From Biomphalaria glabrata (lineage: Eukaryota; Mollusca; Gastropoda; Planorbidae), in contig NC_074721.1 in the NCBI RefSeq assembly GCF_947242115.1, forward strand, positions 6,622,501 to 6,686,500: DNA of 64,000 nucleotides, read 5' to 3'. Shown here in pieces: positions 43,098 through 54,594 of the stretch. The position numbers were made by a program, and so were the translations under genes. A model generated the notes under the pieces. The model did no database searches and had not been told where the DNA came from. It saw only the letters and a list, made by a program, of their open reading frames with translations. How positions within the stretch are numbered: position 1 is the first letter of the stretch; each line of letters begins with the position of its first letter.

Positions 43098-44804
43098 AAA
43101 GAGAAACAAGCATTGCACAAGGATTCAATAGATTTCTAGAAAACAAAAATAGTTACAACTATAAAGTATTTTCTATTCGTAAGACCTATGACCATAAATA
43201 CTTTGTTCATTTGCTAATATATTATTTCATGAAGCATCAGCGTCGTCTATGCAGAAACGTATTCTAGCCATATAAACTTTTACGATTGTTCCTATATCTG
43301 CGTCTACACGATAACAGAGTCTGTATACACAAGCCTCCCTCACAGTTTGAGAATGACTGAGTGCTGAGATCACACTATCCATAAAAACTTGTGTGTGTGT
43401 ATGTGTCCCAGAACTGTTGGACTTTACTAGGAAATAAAGACATTGACCTTCAAAACTTCGAAGATCGTGCATTTCGTGTAAGATGTAAGCCCATGTGGGT
43501 TGTATGCGGGACTTTCCCGTGTCTAGGGCGGGAAGAAAGGACAAGCAAATGAACGCAAGAACTATGAACAATTTCTGAACAAAGTTTTTACATTTGTTGT
43601 TGTGATACCATAAAATTCTTTTTTTTTTGTTTGTTTGTTAGTTTTTGCAATGTATCTTTTGGAAAGTGAAAAAAAATGGTCTGACGTGTGAAATGAAATC
43701 TTCTATTCATTAAAAAAATAAGAGAATAAATCGAAAAAAAAATGTGAGTTCAAATATAATTTTATGAAATTAGAAGTTAGTTGTTAATTGACTTCCCCAT
43801 CACAACTAAATCTTAAAACTTCAGACATAAATCTCATGTTTTTGTTGTGTTTTTTTTTTTGTTGTTTTTTTTGTTGTTGTTGTTTTGTAATTGTAGATCT
43901 AGGTAGATTTGTTGTTATGTTCAAACTGGTTATTTTCCCTCCCACCGTAGTAAACTTTTTGAGACCAGATGTTAAAAAAAAGTCAATCAGTTTCTCGAGC
44001 TGCGATGGCATTGCATGGTCAGCACTTGTGTCCACTTTCCCGACTGTCATATCTCGCCCGTGATTCAAAATAGAAAACAATTTCAGTATAATACAAATAT
44101 ATGTATAGGCTCTTAATAGTGTGCTATAATGTGGGGAGATTTTTTGATAACCAAAGGAAGAGCCTATTCTAGGGTACAACGTCCGAAAATATGAAATGTG
44201 TAATGAAGATTAATTACATATATACACACACACTCATTTCATAACCCCCCCACACACACACACACACCGAAAAAATCTTGGTTACAACATATGACATGAT
44301 ATTTGTGGGCCGGTTAACATGGTAATGCCCTGGTCGATTTTGATACCTAGTCCGCCCCTCAGGACATGTATTACATAAGTTGATATACACACACTGTAAA
44401 ACAACAGAGACCCTCTCGGAATATTGGAAACTGCTTAGTTTGTTTGGTCTCGTCACTGGCTTTACTTTAAGGTCATTGGCTGTATACCATGGAGCATATT
44501 GGATCTGTGCAAACATTAAACAATGCCAACGAGGCGTGACATGTAGACCAAAGCTCGCGCGCCATGTTTTATAAAGAACACAGGAGTCTTTGTTTTTTGT
44601 GTGTGTCCTTTATGTTAGAGGTTCTTATAGTCTACAAGCCATCACTCTTCTATTCAGGTTCGGCATCAAACCGCCAGTATATTAGACTAAAATGATAAAA
44701 GTAGCTTGTGTTGTAGACATTTACATACATTATTTTCAGAAAACCAAAAGTAGCCGTTCCACTGGTATCGGCATGCTTCAAAATGAATTCGGATTTTCAA
44801 TATT
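43098..44804. other. gene-free, unassigned stretch
   Basis: Mostly AT-rich. It contains a TTG/T-rich microsatellite (43848-43885) and CA-rich runs near 44225-44268. A minus frame (43227-43571) looks secreted but starts with TTG only. No supported gene. Confidence 0.5.
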
Positions 44805-45165
44805 ACTTTTTAGATTTTGTCATATATATAGTTTGTCCATCGTGGTTTGATGATGACCACTTTGTCATCCAGGGGGGCTGATGGCTTTGCACTGGGGTTG
44901 TATGCCTCCTCGTGTGGCTGGTGAGACCTATGTGAGCCCAGAATGTTCGGCTGCACGCTGAGCAGGCTATTCCAGCTGGAGCTAGTGTCATTGGCCTTGC
45001 TTTTCTTCCCTGGCGTTTTTCTTCTGCCAGCGTTGTTCTCTTTTCCTCAGCAACCTGTGCTTAGTTGGCCATACAAGAGTCGTTTAAGGATGCGGCGGTC
45101 TTCCATTCTGCAGACGTGTCCTGCCCATCGCAGCTGGGACTGCATCAGGATTGTGTAATCTAAAA
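44805..45165 (-). mobile_element. LINE-D C-terminal fragment with zinc-finger tail
   Basis: The minus strand reads QSQLRWAGHVCRMEDRRILK, RLLYGQLSTG, then in another frame PAGIACSACSRTFWAHIGL and TSHTRRH, a C2H2-type finger (C-x2-C...H-x3-H). This is the C-terminus of a LINE ORF2 related in plan to LINE-C. A frame change lies between the two parts. Confidence 0.8.
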
Positions 45166-45378
45166 GTGGCAGACGGACGGACCACGCAAAAATAACATCT
45201 CAACTTAAGGATGATGGTAAAAAAAAGTGCGTGATTTAGATTATATAGAAATAAATATAGATTTAGTTTGAAAACACTGATCCTCTAGCGCAAGATGAAT
45301 TTTAAGTGATATATGTTTTTAGGACATAACACTCTGCCTTAGCGGTGACATCTTTTATAGTAATTTTAATTAAGCCAT

Positions 45379-45561
45379 TGGACCTCATTCACCAATCGTA
45401 AACAAACAACATTTAGCACGTGGTGATCTATCTCTTCTATATAATTTACGATCTCATGTTTAATTCATGATGGTTGTCACGTGACAGTTTTTTTTTCGTT
45501 GTTTTATCAATAAGATCACGTGACTAAATGTTGTTTGTTTACGATTGGTGAATGAGGTCCA
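45379..45561 (+). mobile_element. palindromic MITE, copy 2 (well preserved)
   Basis: TGGACCTCATTCACCAATCG and TAAACAAACAACATTTAG at the left are repeated in inverted form at the right (CTAAATGTTGTTTGTTTACG, ATTGGTGAATGAGGTCCA). The terminal inverted repeats run about 45 bases and are nearly perfect. The interior has CACGTG on both sides. There is no coding sequence. I could not fix the target duplication. Confidence 0.92.
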
Positions 45562-45755
45562 TTGAACCCACAGCCTAGAAACCTGGAGACCACTGGCCTT
45601 GTCCAAATCACAGTCAGCACAAGGAAGAGAGAGGGAGAAATTCGGGGATGCAAATTGAAAAACTCTGGCTTGAGCTGTGTATCGCAGATAATTTCAGCAC
45701 ATCCTGTAATTGCGCGTTATTTAGTCTGACCCCGTTGTCAACTTTTAACGCGAGT

Positions 45756-45823
45756 ATGTCCCGTGAGAAGCGAAGTGACAACATGGCTGAACTGGCGGAG
45801 AACAAGTCTGTCGTGGAGGGGCG
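45756..45823 (+). CDS. candidate short first coding exon
   Basis: ATG opens MSREKRSDNMAELAENKSVV and EG, ending at a strong donor GGGGCG|GTGAGT with two bases of a codon over. The local base composition is richer in G+C and CpG than the flanks, as in many first exons. No partner exon can be assigned, and an unspliced reading stops at once. It could belong to an upstream exon of gene 3 or to another gene, or be chance. Confidence 0.25.
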
Positions 45824-45829
45824 GTGAGT

Positions 45830-46440
45830 GGGGAAGGTGGGGGAGGAGGGCCCTTTCGTTGTTATCTATTACAAGTTTACCTCGTCAGACAAGTGTGTAG
45901 AGTGCTTGAGGAATTCAATGTAAACATTAGGCCTCAATGATATGTGTAGAAGATTCGTGAAAAGGCTGTCTACACATCTCCTGTCGAGAGAAGGCCATAC
46001 ATTGTTTGTGTTCAACGTGTTTCTGAAATCTTGCCAAAGTAAGTTTAAATCTAGACTCGAACTCAAATTATAAACTGACAAAGAGAAACAATAATGGATT
46101 ACGTTTGTCTTGTTGACCTCCGAATGCTGCATAAAGGTTAAGGTAAGTTTGGTTGTTTTATGTCATGATTTGGTCTGTGGTGAATTTAATTTAACCTAGC
46201 ATAGATGTAGTAGTAGGTATGTACGCACCACTTTTTGTTATGAAATTGTATGGCTCATAAAACATAATTCTTTTTACGGACTGCTTCAACATTCTTCAAG
46301 AGACTGTCGTAAATGGCAAATAGTTATATAACACTTCTAGGCTAGATCTAGTGGCCTCAATTAGTATGGTCTATGTTTTTATGACGTTTTCTTACTATTG
46401 ATACTTGGGTCTGAATACGTTATTTTTCATAATTATATTA
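45830..46440. other. gene-free, unassigned stretch
   Basis: AT-rich. A minus frame (45869-46132) is open but shows no homology. Confidence 0.45.
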
Positions 46441-47440
46441 CGATTCTTATCTTATCTTATCAATTACAGACGTTCCTTAAAAGAAAATATACGCCTAATT
46501 ACGTCATCCACATAACCATGTGCTACTTAAGTCCTTTATGTTTTAGGAGACTTAATCTCTGCTAAATAATTGGTTTTCCTAGCTAATTTAGGCAGCCCGC
46601 TCCATGCTATAATGGCACTATGGAATAAGGAGAACTTGTAGGAGCTTTTCCTAGCGTATGGAATAAGAAATGAGCCATTATCTTTGTGTCTTTCTTTGTG
46701 TTTTCGTTTTTATAATTTATGGCTCGCTGATTTATGTAGGCTATTATTGCTAATGTCTACAAGGCGGTGGTTCTCTCAACCCTTGTATATGGATCTGAGA
46801 CATGGACACTATACAGAAAGCAACTAAGACTACTTGAGCGCTTTCACCAAAGATGCTTGCGCTCCATCATGGACATACGGTGACAAGACCGCACTACAAA
46901 CAGCGATATCCTTACAAACGCCTGTATGGACAGTATATAGGGACTTCTTACGACAGTTACGCTGTGCAGGGCACGTATCCTGTATGGGAGACGAACGTAT
47001 GCCAAAGGCAGTCTTTTATGGTGAGCTAAAATGTGATCTACGTAACAGGCGCCCCAAGGAAACTCTTCAAATACCAGCTTAGGCGCCAACTTGCCTTGGC
47101 TGACAAAGAAGAGAGTACCTGGTTGCATGCGGCCTCAGAACGAGACAGCTGGAGGTCACTCACAAAGGCCGCGGGATACACATTTGAGACCAAAAGAAAA
47201 TCCGCTGCCGTTTACAGACGCAGACGGCGAAAAGAAAATCTAAATTGACCACTATCGGACAATGGTTATGCTTGCCCTTGGTGTAGCAAAATATGTAGGT
47301 CACAGCTGGGGCTGTATTCCTCACTTATCTTCGAACTAGAAGACAAGCCTTCTTATTATTATTGCTACTTTACTTTTTAGTCTTCTGTCCTGAAGCATCT
47401 TGGTGATTTTAGTAATATTGTTACTCGAGTCAAATGTAAA
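46441..47440 (-). mobile_element. LINE-G copy split by LINE-C
   Basis: 46441-46744 reads on the minus strand FLIPYARKSSYKFSLFHSAI and IAWSGLPKLARKTNYLAE. 47357-47440 reads LQDRRLKSKVAI. In the copy at 7110-7620 these two parts are adjacent. The break is filled by the plus-strand LINE-C insertion, so LINE-G was present first. TTATC repeats at 46448-46462 are its 3' tail. Confidence 0.85.
46745..47356 (+). mobile_element. LINE-C C-terminal region, longest copy
   Basis: The plus strand reads [86 protein letters not shown] and CPWCSKICRSQLGLYS. The order is RT thumb, C-terminal domain and a terminal CCHH-like finger. Frames change at least three times (for example near 46880 and 47055). The 3' tail is CTTCTTATTATTATT. 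Confidence 0.85.
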
Positions 47441-47730
47441 TGATCAATTTTTTAAAAATAAATCTCACAGCTCTATTTGTGTGTCTGATTAATTGCAAAT
47501 ACAACGGTAATTATTACCAAATGTAAAATGTGTGCACTAGCTAAAGAGTAGCCTGCCCAATCTACAGTCCGACTGTGATATCTCGCCAGTGGCGCGTTAA
47601 TATTCCGCCCTTCCAAACATCTACCCATAGTGCATAGTAAAGCCGAAGAGACGCGGTTCTATTGAACTCAAATATGTTTATATTATATCATGATGAAACC
47701 CCGAAGACATTCATGTCAGAAATTTATAGG
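47441..47730. other. unassigned spacer
   Basis: No feature recognised. Confidence 0.4.
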
Positions 47731-47905
47731 TTAGGAGGCGCGGTGGCTGAGCGGTAAAGCCCTTTGGCTTCCGAGACGGGGTCCGGGGTTCAAATCCTGG
47801 TGAAGACTGGAATTTTTAATTTCGGGATCTTCGTGCGCCTCTGAGTCAAACAGCTCTAATGGGTACCTGGAAAGTAAATGCGGTTGGTCGTTGAGTCGCT
47901 AATGG
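47731..47905 (+). mobile_element. SINE-A copy, 3' truncated
   Basis: Head GGCGCGGTGGCTGAGCGGTA, B-box GGGGTTCAAATCC, TGAAGACTGGAATTTTTAAT and GGGTACCTGGAAAGTAAATG, after which the family sequence ends at TCGTTGAG. Confidence 0.9.
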
Positions 47906-48715
47906 TTTCCGCTGCCCACAGTTTGCGACATTGCATGTTAGTGTACAGGCCTTTTATGACGATTGGTCTAGCTTCAGCCTGCTCTTCTTTCTTGGTTAAG
48001 CGCCTATAGCCTTGGATCTAAATCAAATGCAAGCCAGCAGTCGTTGAGTTTCGGAGTTATCTCTCCCTTGCTAACTAACTTCATCTATTAATGAAGTTGA
48101 ATATACTGGCTTTTTTTTTTGCATTAATTTCCCTGTATTTTTTTTAGGTTTTTAACTGAATATCCTAACCACTAGAATACACTACCTCATCTTCGTGACC
48201 GCAAAACAAGTTGGTCCGTAGCTGTTTGTTTCATATTCACAGCTAGCCTTTATAACTTCCCCACCTGGTGGCGCGCTTAATAGGAGAAGGTAGCTCCCCC
48301 ACGACTCCTGCCCTTTAAGATTATGTATTAGTTTTCAATACGTCTAGAGACGTCTAATTGGTCACAGTGTTAGGTGTCTGGTGATAAAGCTCAAAGTGGT
48401 GACCAGAGAATTACGATAATAGTGAGATAGAAAAGAGGATTACTTATCTTGACCTACCCAGATAAACATCCACTTTGTACTGCCAAATTAACTGTGTAGC
48501 CGAATGTGTAGTTTTAGTCCAATAAACTAACATCTCTGTAAGAGACGATGAAAACATTGAAGGGAAATGGGGAGAAGTGGATAAAACCACCTTCAAATGA
48601 CCTTAATGGTTTTGTCGATGAGTTCAACAATTAATTTTGTGTGTAAAGTGCCGAAATTTGTCTTTTAAAAATTAGTTTCTCTGTGGTAATTGCATAGGTC
48701 TATCCGTATTTGCCT
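47906..48715. other. gene-free, unassigned stretch
   Basis: Nothing recognised apart from a poly-T run near 48110 and another at 48137. Confidence 0.5.
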
Positions 48716-48820
48716 AAACTCATTTTTCGCTTTTCTTTCTCTCTCTCTCATCTTTTTGTCTCATTCTCTATCTTTATATCTCTCCCATTCTCCTCTCTCT
48801 CTCTCTCTCTCACTCTCCCA

Positions 48821-48857
<37 letters not shown>

Positions 48858-49020
48858 ATATCATTTTTTCACTCTGATTTTTCATTCTTACTCTTTTCAC
48901 TATCTATTCATCACTCTCCTTACTCTGTCTCACTCCTCCTCCTCTCTCTCTCTCTCTCTCTTTCATTATTTATCTCTTTATATCTCTTGCTGTCTTTCTC
49001 TTCCACTTTCTCTTTATAAT
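48716..49020. repeat. (CT)n-rich microsatellite tract
   Basis: Runs of CT and TCTTT with the longest pure (TC)n at 48822-48853. The Ser/Leu frame through it is an artefact. Confidence 0.95.
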
Positions 49021-49940
49021 TTCCTTGTCACTTATCACATTGTGTGTATTGTTTTTACATGCAGTACCTTTTTGAAAACAATGGAAAAAAAATGCAGTAT
49101 GCGTTTTCGTTGAAATTATTATCAATCATATCTCCTTCACAATATTCTGGATATCTTCCTTGTGCCGACATAGGACTAAATCTAGATATTTGTTGTTACT
49201 TTCATTTAAATATGCACATTATATGCACGGGAATATTAACTGTTTGTAAAACAATAAAAACAAAAATAAGTTGATGTTTGCAACACTCTTTTTGTATTGA
49301 CTAAATTATTCTGTGTCTCTACCTATTGGCCACCAAAACCATTAACTAGGATGCGTTAACCTGTTTGTCTTGAGTGATCGTGTAAATGAAAGTATAATCT
49401 GAATAAAGCTTTTTTTTTTAAAAAAAAAAAGCACTTTATGTTAAAAATGTTGTTTGTATGTATTCTTCGTAACTGAGTCAAAAGACTTTAAACCCTCGCT
49501 CCAATCTTTCTGTCTAAACACATTTCTGAGAACTATTATCATATTACTCGTATCCCTAGGGTAGATAAGTCTTGTAGAAAACGAGGTCGTTCGCTAAAAA
49601 TGTTAAATTAACAATAGACCTTTTTTTTTTGTATAAGTACCGGTACCTTTCCAGACTCGAGCAACTTTTTTGTATAAGCACCGGTACCTTTCCAGACTCG
49701 AGCAACTTTTTTTTTATAGCTTTTAAAAAGACAGCACGGAAACCTTCTCTCGGATACGCCCCTCCCCTCCCATGAAATGGTCACGAACTTGAAGTGTACT
49801 GCGCATTCTAGAAGCATACGTGTTGAAAGCTGCGCTAAACAAAAGCAATTAATAAGCATATTTCCAATCGCATAAAACTTATTCTTGTTAGTCTAGATGG
49901 GGGGGGGGGGGGGGGGGGAGGACCTTTTTTTGCGAAGCAG
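49021..49940. other. gene-free stretch with a local duplication and a long poly-G
   Basis: 49632-49665 and 49670-49706 are near-identical direct repeats (GTATAAGYACCGGTACCTTT plus CCAGACTCGAGCAAC). A run of about 20 G lies at 49899-49918. The remainder is AT-rich and unassigned. Confidence 0.6.
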
Positions 49941-50374
49941 GACGTTTTGGCGTCGCCGTTTTGGCCCCGCCGTTTTGGCGCGAAGGTCGTTTTGGCGCCA
50001 GCCGTTTTGGCGATGGGACGTTTTGGCGCGATATACATTATGTACGTTTATTGTATTATTTTTTTTTAAAGAATTATTCATATCTATGTTTTGCATGAGT
50101 GTTTGTGTTAAGACATATTTTTCACGTACTAAATGTAAATGTGTGCTTGTTTTTCACATCATTTTCTTAAATAAACATTTTGGCTTGTGTATGTGTGTTT
50201 ATTAAGAGGCACACTTTTATTTTCAAAAAGTTTTTTAAGATATTACTTTAAAAAATCAAAAACAAAATGAAACGATGATAGACTAAAAATTGATGCAATT
50301 ATTTGTTTACATTAACATTTGTTTATTTAATGACTGTACGGTATCTCCAGCTATACATACCAAACACTTGCTAA

Positions 50375-52050
50375 TCTATATTATAAAGTAGAATGTGAGG
50401 GGTATGTATGTATGTATGTTACTTATAGACATCAAAACCGCTTGACCAATCTTGATAAAACTAGGCAGGAATGTTCCTTGGGTACCAACTTAGACCTTAG
50501 TGAATGTATTGTAGCCCTAAAACAAATGTAAGACCCTCAAAAAAAAAATAAAGTTGTCCGACTCTATTACAGCTATAGTATTTTATGGATCTAGGCCATG
50601 TCTACAATGTTGACATGAGAAAAGATAGAAAGGATTTAGACCTAGATCTAATTTTAAGAAATACACTTTGCGCAGATAGTTTTTTACTTTGACACATGAA
50701 AAGACAAAAGAAGATCCATTGATTTCATTATATAATAAAATTAACCTTCAATTTTGTGTTTCAAAAGCATTTTTTACATTAATTAGTTCCTTATATCTGT
50801 GATTACAGATTTCCTGACGAACATTCTTTCATTAGACAATTCCGTAATGAATCGCGTACTAAATATTAATTCGTTTGTTTACTTTATAATCCCATCCCTA
50901 GATCTAAAACTCTAATTCAACTCTAAGATGATAAAACTTCTCTTCGCACATATAGTTTTATACTTTAACACATAAACATATTAATTAAAGTCCATTCATT
51001 TCATATTTTGATCAAATAAACATTCAAATTTGGTTTTCTAAAGCTACATTCGCCTACTAAAAGGTGCGAAACCGAGTTGAGATAGGCCTAGATCTATATT
51101 CATTCATGAATCGCGTACTAAATATAATTTCGTTTAATTGTTCACTTTATAATCCCATTCATTTAACAAAGCTATCGCTCTTTTCGTTTTTAATAGATAA
51201 GAATGTATCGACTTCGGGTAAACCCATTTTCGCAAACCTAATTTTATTTTCGTAGCGAAAGAGAAATAACGTGAAAGGATCATTAGCTAAGTTTAACATA
51301 CATATAAATCCAATCCACTAGATTATTCAAAAGCATTTTTTACATAAATTAGTTCCTGATATCTACAGATTTCCTGGCGAACATTCTTTCATTAGACATT
51401 ACCAAATGGTTACACATTAACACATCTCTCTTCTTCAAAACTTCTTGAGGTCTGAGTCTATTTCTAGGCCTAGGTCTAAAACTCTTACTGAACTCTAAGA
51501 TGATAAAACTTCTTTTCGCAAAGATAGTTTTATGCTTTAACACATAAACATACTAATTATTGTCCATTCATTTGATATTTTAATCAAATTAACATTCAAA
51601 TTTGTTTTTCTAAAGCATTTTTAATACATTCGTTCGCTGTTCGCTAAAGCTGCGTAGCCGTGTTGAGATAGGCCTATATTCATTCATGAAAAAAAGCTCA
51701 CGCATGCGCAGCACAGAACTCTAGATTAGTGTAGATTTAGATCTACGTCTACCTCAAGATCTACTTTATACTTTATACACATGAACATACAAAATTTAGT
51801 CTATTCATCTCAAATTTTAATCAAATATATGTAGGCCTACAAGCAAATGTTTTAATTTGAAAAAAAAAATGGATTTAAGCCTATTAGCTATTTTGATTTC
51901 ATAGTTTCATTCACACTATTTTTACATTGACACTTTCGCTTTACTTATTACATTATTATTTCGTTTAATTGTTTACAAAACACTCTCAGTGACTATATCG
52001 ACAGTAATGCGCAAATAAAGACCCGCGGGTCGCGGGTAACATATGTCTAG
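50375..52050 (+). mobile_element. non-autonomous Helitron, 1676 bp
   Basis: The 5' end TCTATATTATAAAGTAGAAT follows an A and the 3' end CTAG precedes a T, as expected for insertion between A and T without target duplication. Nine bases before CTAG stands a perfect hairpin, ACCCGCG-GGT-CGCGGGT (52021-52037). The start also shows CAAAACCGCTTGACCAATCT, common in animal Helitron 5' ends. There is no Rep/helicase coding. The interior carries a duplicated block (about 50780-51130 and 51330-51690). Confidence 0.9.
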
Positions 52051-52139
52051 TAATAAGTAAAAATATAATACATGTTTCTCAAAATACTGTAAGTTAAGTA
52101 TACATAGACACCATGGTTATTTGCCTAAGTCGCTGGAAT

Positions 52140-53543
52140 TCAAGGGTTCATTAAAAAGTTGTGTGCAAGTCCCTTGAGGTATTCAATGATGTTCCTCTGT
52201 TGATAAGTTTGTACAATTACATTGATTCTCTTGTCTGTGTCAATATACTTTTTTCGTTTAGAAAGAGGCTGGTCTCCCCGGATATATTGTTCATATATAA
52301 GGTCACGGCCTTTCTGGACAGCTCGTATTCCATCAATGAATTTCCATATGGTTGGGTGGCCCATTCCAAACTCGGCTTGTAGTCGCCGATGTGCTGCTTC
52401 CGCAAAAATTGTTTGTTCGATTATCCCCATTGAGTGTTCTCTGATAGACAGACCACATAGGAGCACATCGTCGAGTTGTACTGCGGTTTAGACGTCCAAT
52501 AGAAGTGTCCTCAAACCAGTTGATTATCGGAGTAAGATGTACAGGCAGCTCATTTGCCAGAGTTTCAACAGCCATATCCAAGTCCTCGATGGGAACAACT
52601 GCTAGTGCAACTATCATTCTAGCTGCCAAAGCAAATTCTGGATCATTGTTGTACATTGAAAGAAGATTTTCATCTGTCAATTTCTTTCGCATATTTTTTG
52701 TCAGATGAAACAAGCAGCCAAGTATTGCACTTAACGGATATGTTGACTGAAGAGCTCCGATAGCAGCCTGCTCAAAGTCCATAGAAACAGATGAAGGGTT
52801 AAGATCTGGCCACAACTCTTTCACTGCTTCAAACATGCGGCGATATGTTTCTCCTTCTTTGTTTAGCAGAAGTGCATATAGGACAGGCAGGACAAAACCA
52901 CCTCTTTCTACCATAATAACGTATATCTGTGAGAATATAGAAGGGGAGATTCTGAATGTTCCATCCACGTAAAGCTTTTTCATTTGACTGCTCCAGCTGC
53001 CATTTGATTCTTTACCAAATAGTAAAATTCTTTTATTGTCATTTTCTCCAGAGTCATACAAAAGAAACCTTTCTGTCAGCTCAGTGAAACTATATAGTTC
53101 TGGTATTCAATTGGACTAGTCAAAGTTGACCTATGTTCAGGCTGTGGAGGAGCTCCTTGAATTTCGTTTCTTTTACGCTGAATTACTTTACGCAAAGCGT
53201 CTTTCTTAGGCAATTTTGCATGCACTGCTGCTAAAGTTCCCTGTAGAGCGCTATTTATGATACAAGATGGGATCTCTGTGGAAGAAGCAGACCTCTTTTT
53301 AGTTGTTGTTAAAATAGAGGCAGCCTGAAGTTGTGCAGCATCACATCCATGGCTGTGCTGGCCTAGTTGATTTAGAACAAGGTCGTTGTTTACAGCATCT
53401 GTGTGGAGACGAGCTCTACATTCATTTTTAAGTTCACAACGCCAGAACTTCTTAGAGTGGTCTGCACTAAACTTATCGAAAACATAGAGATATCCTTCAT
53501 GCGAAATTTTGTCTTTTTCTCGCTTCGACCGGACTTTTTCCAT
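52140..53543 (-). pseudogene. MULE transposase with FLYWCH zinc finger, two frameshifts
   Basis: From ATG at 53543 the first frame gives MEKVRSKREKDKISHEGYLY, FWRCELKNECRARLHT and QHSHG, a FLYWCH-type finger (W, C, C, H-x-H). It stops at 53076. The next frame is open through the junction (YSFTELTERFLLYDS) and continues into the MULE domain: KKLYVDGTFRISP (first Asp), SVSMDFEQAAIGALQSTYP (second Asp), LGCLFHLTKN (C-x2-H) down to about 52400. The third frame carries FAEAAHRRLQAEFGMGHPTI (probable Glu) and ends LKGLAHNFLMNP at 52140. The two frame changes, near 53090 and 52400, are the only breaks seen; catalytic residues remain. This suggests a fairly recent death or sequencing error. Confidence 0.9.
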
Positions 53544-54594
53544 TTTTTATATAGACTGCCACCAGGTTTTTAGTTAGAAATATAATAGAATAAAATGGCG
53601 AAAGTTTTTCTAGTCTGTCTGCGTACTGGATAAAATGATTAGTGAATGGTCCAAACTACGCGAGCTTATAAAGACGTCGGGGCGAAGAGATTGAAAGAGA
53701 GGGGTAGACTTTGAGCCGCTCTCGGGATTAAAGATTAAGGATTATAAATTCGCACCTAGGGATGTCAAGTGGACTGCTAGAAACAGATTATCGTCTTACG
53801 CGTGAGAGAGGGGAGGGGTTGAGGAAAGAGTATATACAAGGAGTGAAATGTGAGCAGAAGAGAGTGGGCGGGATAGGTGTCACATGTAATGACCATTCCC
53901 AAGGAGATGATAGCCAGACGCATGACGCCAACGACCAGTGATCGGTGCTGGTCTTGTCTTCATTTGTTTAACTCTACCTGCGTCAATGCGAGATGTGTCA
54001 CCCAAATCACCCCTACCCAATTTCTCAAAATATATCTTTTCAAAGTATCTTAGTGTCGTGAATTTGTTTCTATCTATTGTCGCCCATAGTGTTTGTTTAC
54101 ATTGGTGGATTCACGTTAGAGTTTGTACTGACCACATACCGTGTCTTGATCTTTACTATGTGTGGAGCCATTGTCGTCATTCAGCGTAATAGAGCTTTAG
54201 ATGTTAACATGTTTTTTGTTATATTAAAGTGTGACACTTAGCTAGTTCGTATATTACACAAATGTCAAATAAAAAACAAAATCTTTTGGAAAGAAATCCA
54301 AAAATGTCTTCCAGTGCGATTAGCAGAACTCACATATAGCATGTCATTACCATTCAGGAATCTGACTTATTATAGGCCTATATTCATGAAATAAGCAAAA
54401 CCTTTATAATTAAAAAAAACAAACAATTCGCTGAACGGTGTGAGAATTCATACTATACATACAATATTATGGTAGAGTGAAATAAACATTATTATAAAAG
54501 TTACGTGCTTATTAAATTATCGTCAAATGATATCTCGCGCCAAAACGTCCCGTCGCCAAAACGGCTCGCGCCAAAACGGCGGCGCCAAAACGTC

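Larger units (their letters stand above)
49941..54594 (-). mobile_element. MULE (Mutator-like) DNA transposon with FLYWCH-transposase coding
   Basis: The ends are inverted repeats built from the motif CGTTTTGG: six copies at the left (49942-50030) and four at the right as CCAAAACG (54539-54594). The inner halves match best (GCCGTTTTGGCGATGGGACG against GCCGTTTTGGCGACGGGACG). The coding region lies on the minus strand at 52140-53543. A Helitron fills 50375-52050. Without it the element is about 2980 bp. I could not identify a 8-11 bp target duplication, possibly because the subterminal repeats blur the exact ends. Confidence 0.9.

Noticed and set aside
43227-43571. Minus-strand frame with a secretion-signal-like start (FIVLAFICLSFLPALDTG)
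   Set aside because: It begins with TTG, has no in-frame ATG upstream before the sequence becomes unconvincing, and shows no homology or splice support.
48690-49019. Ser/Leu-rich frame
   Set aside because: Product of the CT microsatellite.
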